From the IMG/VR virus record IMGVR_UViG_3300033993_000376, positions 1 through 21,876 of that record: DNA of 21,876 nucleotides; one strand, written 5' to 3'. A model generated the notes under the pieces. The model was given only the letters and a program-made list of their open reading frames with translations, was not told the DNA's origin and searched no databases. This DNA is from a virus. Below, piece by piece: positions 7,349 through 12,314 of the stretch; positions within the stretch are counted from its first letter, which is position 1; every line of letters starts with the position of its first letter. The position numbers were made by a program, and so were the translations under genes.

Positions 7349-8874
7349 TACGATCCCATCCAAGAAGTTGCAACCACGCCTCTGCCATTGTACGTGCGGC
7401 GCTGCGTGGATTCACGCGCCTCACGGTGGGCTACTGGGAAGGCAAAAGTGACGCATATAGCGTCAGCCGCATCAGGCGAGGCCAATCCGCGTGCCTTCAT
7501 GTCCTTTTTCGACTCCAAAAAGATAGTCCCTTTGGAGTCGGGCTTCATCATAGGCGAAATTAAATCAGTTTTAAGAAACCTGTCAAGCGGGATTGAAGCA
7601 GTTTTCAGCCAATCCTTCATTTTGCCCCACATTTCGGCCCTTTTGTTGCCATACATGACCGGATTTGCCGATTTATTGCCAAAGTTGACACCTTTGATTT
7701 TGTACCTTTGCTCTTTCAAACGATCCACAATACCCGCCCCCAAGCCGCCTTCGTCAATCACGACCAGCGCGGGCTTGTATTCTTCAATTGCCTCAATCAC
7801 ATGACCCACAACGGTCATGGTGTCGTCGCCCCTGTGGCGCTGAATGGCAATAATGTCGCGCCCTTGGCGCACGGCAATAACTGTTGCATCCGCGCCAAAG
7901 CGGGCTGGGTCTACGCCGATCACAATTGGGGCTGACTGATCCTGATATTTAGGCCGCTTCATCGCCTCGTCCACAAGACTGGCCGAGATGAACTGATCGT
8001 CACCCTCGGACGGGAACTGACCGTACACCTCGACGTGCGCTTGGCTAGAATCAGCACCGTATTCGTCAATGATCTGCTGGTAGACCTGTTTGTCCGTGCC
8101 TTCGACCGTGCGCGCGTCCACCACCTTGGTCGTCCAGAACTCCCGCTTGCTATTAAACGCTTCGTAGAAGTACCCAGTGTTGCGCCGTGGGTTGCTAAAC
8201 GCCATCCAGAATCTGTTAGGCGTGTTCTCTGTAAAGAATCCACTGGTCACCGCCCAGATGCTGTCGTCAATACCTGACGCCTCGTCGAACACGACCAGCA
8301 CACCGTCAAAGTTGTGAACACCCGCGTAAGCGTCGGGATTCTCCGCTGACCACAGCCGTCCCTCAACGCCCCAGTAGCGCGTGCCCTTTTTAAGATCACG
8401 CTCGACCAATTCCGTGAGCCACTTGGCTGGCATCAGTCTGGTGGCCGACACCTCAAACCAGTGGCTGTTAAGCGCCATCGCCAGCCACTTGGTAATCTCG
8501 GCCCATGTGACTGACCTTAGCTGAGACTCACTGTTGGCTGAGATGATGGTCGTGGAGCCGATGCGGGTTGTGAGCATCCAGATCGTGATCCATGAGACTA
8601 GGGCCGACTTACCAATACCGCGTCCACTACTTACGGCGTGCCGTAGTGTATTGAAGTCTAGCTTGCCTTTGTTCTGGGTGATGTGGTCAGCAATATGCGT
8701 CAGCACTTCACGCTGCCATTTGCGTGGGCCTTTGAAGTGTTCTAGCGGTGTGCCAGGCTGGCCCCAAGGAAACGCAAACATTACAAACGCCAACGGGTTG
8801 TCCTTGATCGCTGGCGCCCACAATCGCGCCATGAGTTCCTGTTCGTCTTCAGCGCTGTATATGGTCGATTGCAT
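7348..8874 (-). CDS. terL: Terminase large subunit (packaging ATPase and nuclease)
   Basis: The 508-aa motor protein pumps DNA through the portal and cuts it. The ATPase domain shows a Walker A-like GRGIGKS (residues 84-90) and Walker B VVFDE (194-198), followed by the coupling-motif region SNPRRNTGYF (~227-236). The RNase H-like nuclease domain shows acidic residues in GVDPARFGAD (D322), VVIDEGG (D374) and SPDAADA (D468/D471). The conserved N-terminal FPWGQPGTPLEHFKGPRKWQ is characteristic of this phage group. The start at 8874 overlaps the small-subunit gene by 26 bp and has no clear ribosome site. ATG 8832, preceded by AGGAACTC, is an alternative that would drop 14 residues. Confidence 0.95.
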   Translation of the reverse strand: MQSTIYSAEDEQELMARLWAPAIKDNPLAFVMFAFPWGQPGTPLEHFKGPRKWQREVLTHIADHITQNKGKLDFNTLRHAVSSGRGIGKSALVSWITIWMLTTRIGSTTIISANSESQLRSVTWAEITKWLAMALNSHWFEVSATRLMPAKWLTELVERDLKKGTRYWGVEGRLWSAENPDAYAGVHNFDGVLVVFDEASGIDDSIWAVTSGFFTENTPNRFWMAFSNPRRNTGYFYEAFNSKREFWTTKVVDARTVEGTDKQVYQQIIDEYGADSSQAHVEVYGQFPSEGDDQFISASLVDEAMKRPKYQDQSAPIVIGVDPARFGADATVIAVRQGRDIIAIQRHRGDDTMTVVGHVIEAIEEYKPALVVIDEGGLGAGIVDRLKEQRYKIKGVNFGNKSANPVMYGNKRAEMWGKMKDWLKTASIPLDRFLKTDLISPMMKPDSKGTIFLESKKDMKARGLASPDAADAICVTFAFPVAHREARESTQRRTYNGRGVVATSWMGS

Positions 8875-9286
8875 GGATTGTTGGCTCGATTATTGTTGCG
8901 TCTTCGACTGTGAGCGCTCGCTTGGTTGCCTCGGCCAGCGCGCCAGTGATGGAGATGCGCTGGTCGACCTCGACCGAGATAGCTTGCTTGGCCACCCAGC
9001 CGTGTTGATGTCTGAGGATTTCTAACGCCGACTTAGCGTCGCCCTGCAAGGCGGCAGACCGGAGGACGTTGGCCATCTCTATCTCAGCGTCTGCCTTGCC
9101 CTTTTGCGCGGCAAGTTCCACCACGGGGTCAAGTTGCGTGAGTTGTCTGTATTCAATAGGCAGCATGCCTGCGGCTAACGCCAGTGCGTCGCCTTTGAGG
9201 CCCAGCTTGGCCGCGTCATATATCGCCTTCAAGCGCGACTCGGTTGCTTCGACCTTGCGCGGTGTAAATGGAATCGAATGGAACAT
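8849..9286 (-). CDS. terS: Terminase small subunit
   Basis: The 145-aa product presumably recognises the packaging site on phage DNA and loads the large subunit. Residues ~15-55 (ESRLKAIYDAAKLGLKGDAL, ALAAGMLPIEYRQL) look like a helix-turn-helix start of small terminases. The middle (KGKADAEIEMANVLRSAALQ, DAKSALEILRHQHGW) is the helical oligomerisation core often seen in this family. The assignment rests on position directly before the large subunit as well as on this pattern. GGAG lies 5 nt before ATG 9286. The repeat-rich gene-free region lies immediately upstream, which is relevant because small terminases often bind repeated DNA sites near their own gene. Confidence 0.85.
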   Translation of the reverse strand: MFHSIPFTPRKVEATESRLKAIYDAAKLGLKGDALALAAGMLPIEYRQLTQLDPVVELAAQKGKADAEIEMANVLRSAALQGDAKSALEILRHQHGWVAKQAISVEVDQRISITGALAEATKRALTVEDATIIEPTIHAIDHIQR

Positions 9287-9367
9287 GTGTTCTCCATGCA
9301 GTTTGCACGTGGTGCGAGTTTACAACAAAAAATAAAAAATTGTTCGTGAACGCTACGTTTTTGCTGG

Positions 9368-9397
9368 CCCTTTGCGCTCGGCCCTACCCCCTCCCCC
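9368..9397 (-). other. Possible G-quadruplex motif on the minus strand
   Basis: The plus strand has C-runs at 9368-9370, 9382-9384, 9387-9391 and 9393-9397. The minus strand therefore has four G-runs (5, 5, 3 and 3) with loops of 1, 2 and 11 bases. The motif lies 82-111 bp upstream of the terminase small-subunit start, in what would be its leader or promoter region. The long third loop makes it a weak-to-moderate candidate. Confidence 0.4.
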
Positions 9398-9428
9398 TTC
9401 GGATCTTTTGCAGCATGCCACGCGCCCG

Positions 9429-9833
9429 TGTGGGTCATGTGGACAATGTGGACCATCAGTTTTAAGTCACATGGCCACGCAAGCCACAAGCCTGCGCGCT
9501 ACCTGGTGTGGACAATGTGGACAATCATTTTGCAATAGTCCACATGACCCACATTTTTCTTTCGCGCCAGTTCTTTCTTTTTGCGTGGGAATTCCCTGCG
9601 CGTGGATTTGTGGACAATGTGGACCATTTGGACCATCGTTTTAAATCGGCGCCGGATGAGGCGTCAACCTAGCGTTACACACACCCATACATATATCTCT
9701 ACTTCAAACTTTTATCTTTTTTTTATTATCCACATTGTCCACAACACTTCGCAGACCGCGCCGTTGCTTGGTTTGCGTGTGGACAATCGTCAACCCTCAC
9801 TAAGTCCACATTCTTATCCACGCATGGTCCACA
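9429..9833. repeat. Sixteen 9-bp iterons, consensus TGTGGACAA (complement TTGTCCACA)
   Basis: Plus-orientation copies start at 9429 (TGTGGGTCA), 9438, 9447 (ends CCA), 9507, 9516, 9609, 9618 (ends CCA), 9627 (TTTGGACCA) and 9778. Minus-orientation copies lie at 9536-9544, 9545-9553, 9726-9734 (exact TTATCCACA), 9735-9743, 9802-9810, 9814-9822 (TTATCCACG) and 9825-9833. Several are directly head-to-tail without spacer (9429-9455, 9507-9524, 9536-9553, 9609-9635, 9726-9743). Most differ from the DnaA box TTATCCACA by one or two bases. The 16-mer at 9429-9444 is repeated perfectly inverted at 9538-9553. The units are seen directly; what protein binds them is inference. Confidence 0.9.
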
Positions 9834-9864
9834 AACCTAGGGAAAGTCCTATGTAAAATATTTG

Positions 9865-9892
9865 TTGACAAGATGTGCAGCATGCAAAGAAT
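9865..9892 (+). promoter_or_regulatory. Sigma70-like promoter for the rightward early operon
   Basis: A perfect -35 hexamer TTGACA (9865-9870) is followed after 16 bp by AAGAAT (9887-9892; 4 of 6 to TATAAT). It is correctly oriented and about 65 bp upstream of the first early gene. A better-matching hexamer TACAAT at 9898-9903 would need a 27-bp spacer, so it is less likely. A consensus -35 without phage factors fits early transcription by host RNA polymerase. Confidence 0.6.
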
Positions 9893-9948
9893 TCGTTTAC
9901 AATGTGTTACCGCGACAAAAACACGCGGTAAAACCTAAAGTAAACGAA
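9892..9948 (+). promoter_or_regulatory. Nested inverted repeat in the early-operon leader
   Basis: The outer arms TTCGTTTAC (9892-9900) and GTAAACGAA (9940-9948) pair over 9 bp. The inner arms TTACCGCG (9907-9914) and CGCGGTAA (9924-9931) pair over 8 bp around a 9-nt A-rich loop. Unpaired stretches of 6 and 8 nt separate the two stems. The outer arm touches the ribosome site AAAGG (9947-9951) of the first early gene. No T-run follows, so it is not a normal terminator. It could be an RNA regulatory structure or a double operator. Confidence 0.7.
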
Positions 9949-9956
9949 AGGCAAAC

Positions 9957-10232
9957 ATGTACACATTAGATGAATTGAAGGCCAAAGACTTTGGCGAGTG
10001 GGACTTCTACGCATTCGACGACGCTGAAACAGTCGGCGAATTCTGCGCCGACGGCGACGGTTTCGTTTCCGTGCAAGTGCAGAAAGACGGATCAATTCGC
10101 CTGCTTGATCAAGGCGAATACATGCGCGACTTGTCGTCTGACATTGATGAGGCAATCAAACAAGCCACCGAACACTTGCGCGAACAATGGCCCAACATCT
10201 ATTCAATGTGGTTCGAAGGATCTGAGCAATGA
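9957..10232 (+). CDS. First early-operon protein, strongly acidic, 91 aa
   Basis: The start ATG 9957 has AAAGG 5 nt upstream. The product begins MYTLDELKAKDFGEWDFYAF and has 22 acidic against 7 basic residues (net about -15), spread along its whole length. It has no membrane segment and no known motif. It is the first gene behind the consensus-like promoter, a place where phages often put host-takeover or anti-restriction proteins; strong acidity is a feature of DNA-mimic proteins such as T7 Ocr. That role is only an inference here, and the protein is otherwise unrecognised. Its stop overlaps the next start (ATGA). Confidence 0.8.
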   Translation: MYTLDELKAKDFGEWDFYAFDDAETVGEFCADGDGFVSVQVQKDGSIRLLDQGEYMRDLSSDIDEAIKQATEHLREQWPNIYSMWFEGSEQ

Positions 10233-10375
10233 AAACCGCCTCATGGGTCATTGTCGACAAGCAAACAGGCGCGGCCTTGTTTGAAACATTCCAAGCCTCA
10301 ATCATTCCAAAGATCAACACCGCGCGCTATGAGGCGGTGCCTATCCTCACTTACTTGCAAGGACTAAACAAATGA
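10229..10375 (+). CDS. Small early protein, 48 aa
   Basis: The frame begins in an ATGA overlap at 10229-10232 and ends in another at 10372-10375, which strongly suggests coupled translation and a real gene. The product reads MKTASWVIVDKQTGAALFET, then FQASIIPKINTARYEAVPIL and a short TYLQGLNK end. I recognise this as a short protein of a type found in many phage early regions ('ASWVI..K.TG.A.FET....I...N...YE.VPI..YL..LN'). No function is known to me. It is predicted soluble and cytoplasmic. Confidence 0.78.
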   Translation: MKTASWVIVDKQTGAALFETFQASIIPKINTARYEAVPILTYLQGLNK

Positions 10376-10467
10376 AACACACCATTCTTGACATTCTCGC
10401 CGCCGTGGCCATTGGCCTTCTCTTAACTGTAGGCGCATTGGCCTACTTCGACATTCTTTGGAGTTAA
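10372..10467 (+). CDS. Tiny single-span membrane peptide, 31 aa
   Basis: It starts in an ATGA overlap with the 48-aa gene. The product begins MKHTILDILAAVAIGLLLTV; residues ~7-25 form one clear membrane segment with a short C-terminal tail FDILWS. It may be an inner-membrane peptide made early in infection, but no family is recognised. Its stop (10465-10467) lies three bases before the next start, and its last codons carry the GGAG ribosome site of that gene. Its small size makes it less certain than its neighbours, although the tight packing supports it. Confidence 0.65.
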   Translation: MKHTILDILAAVAIGLLLTVGALAYFDILWS

Positions 10468-10469
10468 TC

Positions 10470-10670
10470 ATGAACTTTGTACTAATTCAAAACGTAAACG
10501 ACGAACCCGTCTATGCCATCGAGTTAGACGGCGCGACTATCTTTAACCCTAATTTCAGCGAATGCGGGCGCTTTGCAGTCAACCCTAAAGAACATTACGG
10601 ACTGGACCAAAAAACTGTAGACGCATTGGCCATGCTCAATGCTCATTTCGGCTATTCAACGGAGTGCTAA
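10470..10670 (+). CDS. Small early protein, 66 aa
   Basis: I chose ATG 10470 (MNFVLIQNVNDEPVYAIELD) because GGAG lies 6 nt upstream; the upstream in-frame ATG 10458 lies inside the membrane-peptide gene. The rest (GATIFNPNFSECGRFAVNPK, then EHYGLDQKTVDALAMLNAHF and GYSTEC) is unrecognised. Three bases separate its stop from the next start. The function is unknown; it belongs to the early small-gene operon. Confidence 0.75.
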   Translation: MNFVLIQNVNDEPVYAIELDGATIFNPNFSECGRFAVNPKEHYGLDQKTVDALAMLNAHFGYSTEC

Positions 10671-10673
10671 ACC

Positions 10674-10919
10674 ATGACACATTCCATTTGCTTTGCTTAT
10701 CCATGCTCCGACTTAGCCGACCGCGTCGGTCGGTCTGCCTTTGTCGTTGAACATGGCCAGTCGGCCATGGCCTTCGACTCATACGAATCTGCTTGCGACT
10801 ATGCCAGCGACCTTGGCACGGCGCCCGACCACATGTCAATCGACAACCCCAAAAATGCGGCCATGCTTCACACGGCCATTCTTGCAAGCCTGCGCCACAT
10901 CAGACTGGCGTCAATTTAA
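10674..10919 (+). CDS. Small early protein, 81 aa
   Basis: ATG 10674 follows GGAG (10661-10664) after 9 nt. The product begins MTHSICFAYPCSDLADRVGR, continues FVVEHGQSAMAFDSYESACD, then a helix-rich end (MLHTAILASLRHIRLASI). No family is recognised. Two perfect 7-bp hairpins lie within the first third of the gene (10717-10733 and 10752-10769). The gene ends just at the ribosome site AAGGAG (10918-10923) of the next gene. Confidence 0.72.
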   Translation: MTHSICFAYPCSDLADRVGRSAFVVEHGQSAMAFDSYESACDYASDLGTAPDHMSIDNPKNAAMLHTAILASLRHIRLASI

Positions 10920-10931
10920 GGAGACACACAA

Positions 10932-11168
10932 ATGTTCTATGTAACTATGACCGACAAATTTATGAGCGGTTGGGGCTACGCCAAAGGCCGTACCAACAAA
11001 CTGATCATTGAGTGCGACACCATCGACGAGGCCGCGCAGATTGAGCGCGCCGCCCGCCAACGCGCCGAAATGAAGTATGTCAACATCTGCACACGCCGCC
11101 CGCGCTACGGCGCGCATGTCTTGGAGTCTTGGAAGACTTACGCCGACATGACTGGATGGAGGGCTTGA
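10932..11168 (+). CDS. Small early protein, 78 aa
   Basis: ATG 10932 follows a consensus AAGGAG after 8 nt, one of the best ribosome sites in the operon, so high expression is plausible. The sequence (MFYVTMTDKFMSGWGYAKGR, TNKLIIECDTIDEAAQIERA, then RQRAEMKYVNICTRRPRYG) follows a pattern I have seen in environmental phages: 'FYVTMTDKFMSGWG.A.G..NKLI..C......A..I...A..R.EM.YVNI'. The function is unknown. The C-terminal codons carry the ribosome site of the next gene. Confidence 0.8.
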   Translation: MFYVTMTDKFMSGWGYAKGRTNKLIIECDTIDEAAQIERAARQRAEMKYVNICTRRPRYGAHVLESWKTYADMTGWRA

Positions 11169-11170
11169 AC

Positions 11171-11452
11171 ATGGACCGCTACGAAGAAATGCGCCGCAAT
11201 AACGGCGAGGCGCCTAAAGAGATTGACCGCGACAGGTTTTGGTATTTGCTAGAAGTGCTGCCGCCTGCCAAGTGGACACGCCGAGGCAGTAGTGAATCGT
11301 TTATGGTCATTGAATGCGAGACCGCCAACCTTTACACATGGTGCGCGCGCATAGGCGAGCGCTATTACGAAATGATTGCACCCAACGACTGCAATCACTT
11401 TGACATTCTTAACCTTATTGCCATGCACTTGCCAGAGGAGGCTACACCATGA
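11171..11452 (+). CDS. Small early protein, 93 aa
   Basis: I chose ATG 11171 (MDRYEEMRRNNGEAPKEIDR) because GGAGGG lies 7 nt upstream; the longer frame from 11129 would overlap the preceding gene without a ribosome site. The middle reads FWYLLEVLPPAKWTRRGSSE, then SFMVIECETANLYTWCARIG, ending NLIAMHLPEEATP. The pattern 'LEVLPP..W.....SE.F...E...........R.G..YY' is seen in other phage small proteins of unknown role. Its stop overlaps the next start (ATGA). Confidence 0.8.
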   Translation: MDRYEEMRRNNGEAPKEIDRDRFWYLLEVLPPAKWTRRGSSESFMVIECETANLYTWCARIGERYYEMIAPNDCNHFDILNLIAMHLPEEATP

Positions 11453-11598
11453 CAGTCGCAGAACTAATCCAACAACTTCAACAATGTGACCCAACCCTCC
11501 AGGTTTACACATTCAATGACCACGACATCCACGCCATTGCTTATGTCGACGGCAGTATGGACGAATGGGTACATATTAACTTAGGAGCAGAACAATGA
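11449..11598 (+). CDS. Small early protein, 49 aa
   Basis: The frame is bounded by ATGA overlaps at both ends (11449-11452 and 11595-11598). The product begins MTVAELIQQLQQCDPTLQVY and continues TFNDHDIHAIAYVDGSMDEW. 'T..ELI..L...DP...V' is a common start of small phage proteins with an N-terminal helix and a beta hairpin. No function is known to me. AGGAG inside its last codons is the ribosome site of the next gene. Confidence 0.75.
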   Translation: MTVAELIQQLQQCDPTLQVYTFNDHDIHAIAYVDGSMDEWVHINLGAEQ

Positions 11599-11819
11599 CC
11601 GACGTCAAACATTACGACCGCACAACGGTCACCTTTCACCGTGGCAATGCGTTCACGCCGGAAGGCGTGGATGCTGCACCCTTTGCCACATTCACCATGA
11701 ACGACTTGGTGGACCGCGACTTAATCGACGCCATCTGCGCCTTGGTGCGCGAACACACAAATAAGGCACACGCCGACTTTTGCAACATTAAATTAACAAC
11801 TGAAGATTGGGATGTATAA
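11595..11819 (+). CDS. Small early protein, 74 aa
   Basis: ATG 11595 follows AGGAG (11583-11587) after 7 nt and overlaps the preceding stop (ATGA). The product begins MTDVKHYDRTTVTFHRGNAF, then TPEGVDAAPFATFTMNDLVD, a helix (RDLIDAICALVREHTNKA) and an acidic end (TTEDWDV). No family or motif is recognised. It is predicted soluble and is part of the early small-gene operon. Confidence 0.72.
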   Translation: MTDVKHYDRTTVTFHRGNAFTPEGVDAAPFATFTMNDLVDRDLIDAICALVREHTNKAHADFCNIKLTTEDWDV

Positions 11820-11820
11820 C

Positions 11821-12018
11821 ATGATTGACTTAACAAAATTGACGCCAGACGAAGCAGAGGCCATTGCACACGCTGAGGGCTTTACGGGTATTGCTGCCAT
11901 GTTCGCACAGATTGCGGATCTGCAACACGCCGTCTATGCCCTCTTAGACGCCATCGAAGACGGCGACACAGAGAAGTTGGCCAAGGTTACATCAGACGCT
12001 AGGGAGTTACTGCCATGA
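11821..12018 (+). CDS. Small early helical protein, 65 aa
   Basis: I chose ATG 11821 (MIDLTKLTPDEAEAIAHAEG), one base after the preceding stop; ATG 11812, adding three residues and overlapping by 8 bp, is equally possible because neither has a strong ribosome site. The product is almost all helix (FTGIAAMFAQIADLQHAVYA, LLDAIEDGDTEKLAKVTSDA) and acidic. No family is recognised. Its stop overlaps the next start (ATGA at 12015-12018). Confidence 0.7.
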   Translation: MIDLTKLTPDEAEAIAHAEGFTGIAAMFAQIADLQHAVYALLDAIEDGDTEKLAKVTSDARELLP

Positions 12019-12212
12019 ACAAGACCATAGCAGAGGCGCTCGCGCCTTTTAGACCCCTGACCTATACCGAACACTATTACATCGACCTTGGTTATAGGCA
12101 TGAGCAGGGAAAGGCCGAAGAATACGAATACAAGGCGGCCATGGCCGAAGGGCCAGAGGCGCGCCGCCTTATGAATCGGGGCGCGTTGGAGGCCATGACA
12201 AGGAGTTATTGA
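12015..12212 (+). CDS. Small early protein, 65 aa
   Basis: ATG 12015 overlaps the preceding stop (ATGA) and has GGGAG about 8 nt upstream. The product begins MNKTIAEALAPFRPLTYTEH and continues YYIDLGYRHEQGKAEEYEYK, with an Ala/Glu/Arg-rich helical end. No family is recognised. The gene contains the 12-bp perfect palindrome CGGCCATGGCCG at 12136-12147. Its stop overlaps the start of the following 19-codon frame (TGATG). Confidence 0.7.
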   Translation: MNKTIAEALAPFRPLTYTEHYYIDLGYRHEQGKAEEYEYKAAMAEGPEARRLMNRGALEAMTRSY

Positions 12213-12271
12213 TGGTTCTATTGATCGCGGTTATAATGGCCGCGCTACTGGCCATTCTCCTTGATCTGTAG
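12212..12271 (+). CDS. Putative 19-aa hydrophobic peptide
   Basis: A 19-codon frame starts at ATG 12212, 6 nt after AGGAG and overlapping the preceding stop as TGATG. It encodes MVLLIAVIMAALLAILLDL, which is a single membrane-spanning segment and little else. It is the last frame before the terminator. The good ribosome site and overlap support translation; the tiny size keeps the call tentative. A role in the membrane is inferred only from hydrophobicity. Confidence 0.5.
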   Translation: MVLLIAVIMAALLAILLDL

Positions 12272-12288
12272 CGTTGCCACACCTCATA

Positions 12289-12314
12289 AGCCCCTAGCAA
12301 TAGGGGCTTTTTTT
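12289..12314 (+). terminator. Rho-independent terminator of the early operon
   Basis: A perfect 8-bp GC-rich stem, AGCCCCTA (12289-12296) and TAGGGGCT (12301-12308), with loop GCAA, is followed by seven T (12308-12314). It ends the rightward small-gene operon. Its T-run overlaps the stop codon of the converging primase-helicase gene (12313-12315). There is no equivalent T-run on the other strand, so it acts mainly rightward. Confidence 0.92.

Larger units (their letters stand above)
9287..9956. other. Gene-free divergent control region with iterated 9-mers (candidate origin or packaging site)
   Basis: About 670 bp separate the leftward late genes from the rightward early genes. Reading frames across it lack ribosome sites and recognisable products. 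In order it holds: an A/T-rich patch (9321-9352); C-runs (9368-9397); sixteen 9-bp elements related to the DnaA box between 9429 and 9833; a T-rich, easily melted tract (about 9690-9729) directly beside the exact DnaA box 9726-9734; a sigma70-like promoter (9865-9892); and a nested inverted repeat (9892-9948). The 10-mer TGCAGCATGC occurs at 9409-9418 and again at 9876-9885, flanking the repeats. The combination of an AT-rich tract and DnaA-type boxes resembles a bacterial or plasmid origin. The position upstream of terS is equally compatible with a pac or cosB-type site. Confidence 0.75.

Noticed and set aside
9429-9833. CRISPR-like array
   Set aside because: The units are only 9 bp, occur in both orientations and have no regular spacers.
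9372-9856. Two open frames on the plus strand (90 and 91 codons) across the repeat region
   Set aside because: They have no ribosome sites, and their apparent Cys-Gly-Gln repeats are simply the translated 9-mers. The DNA pattern fits a control region better.
9898-9903. TACAAT as the -10 box of the early promoter
   Set aside because: It matches TATAAT at 5 of 6 positions, but the TTGACA lies 27 bp upstream and no other -35 fits; AAGAAT at 9887-9892 gives a normal spacer.
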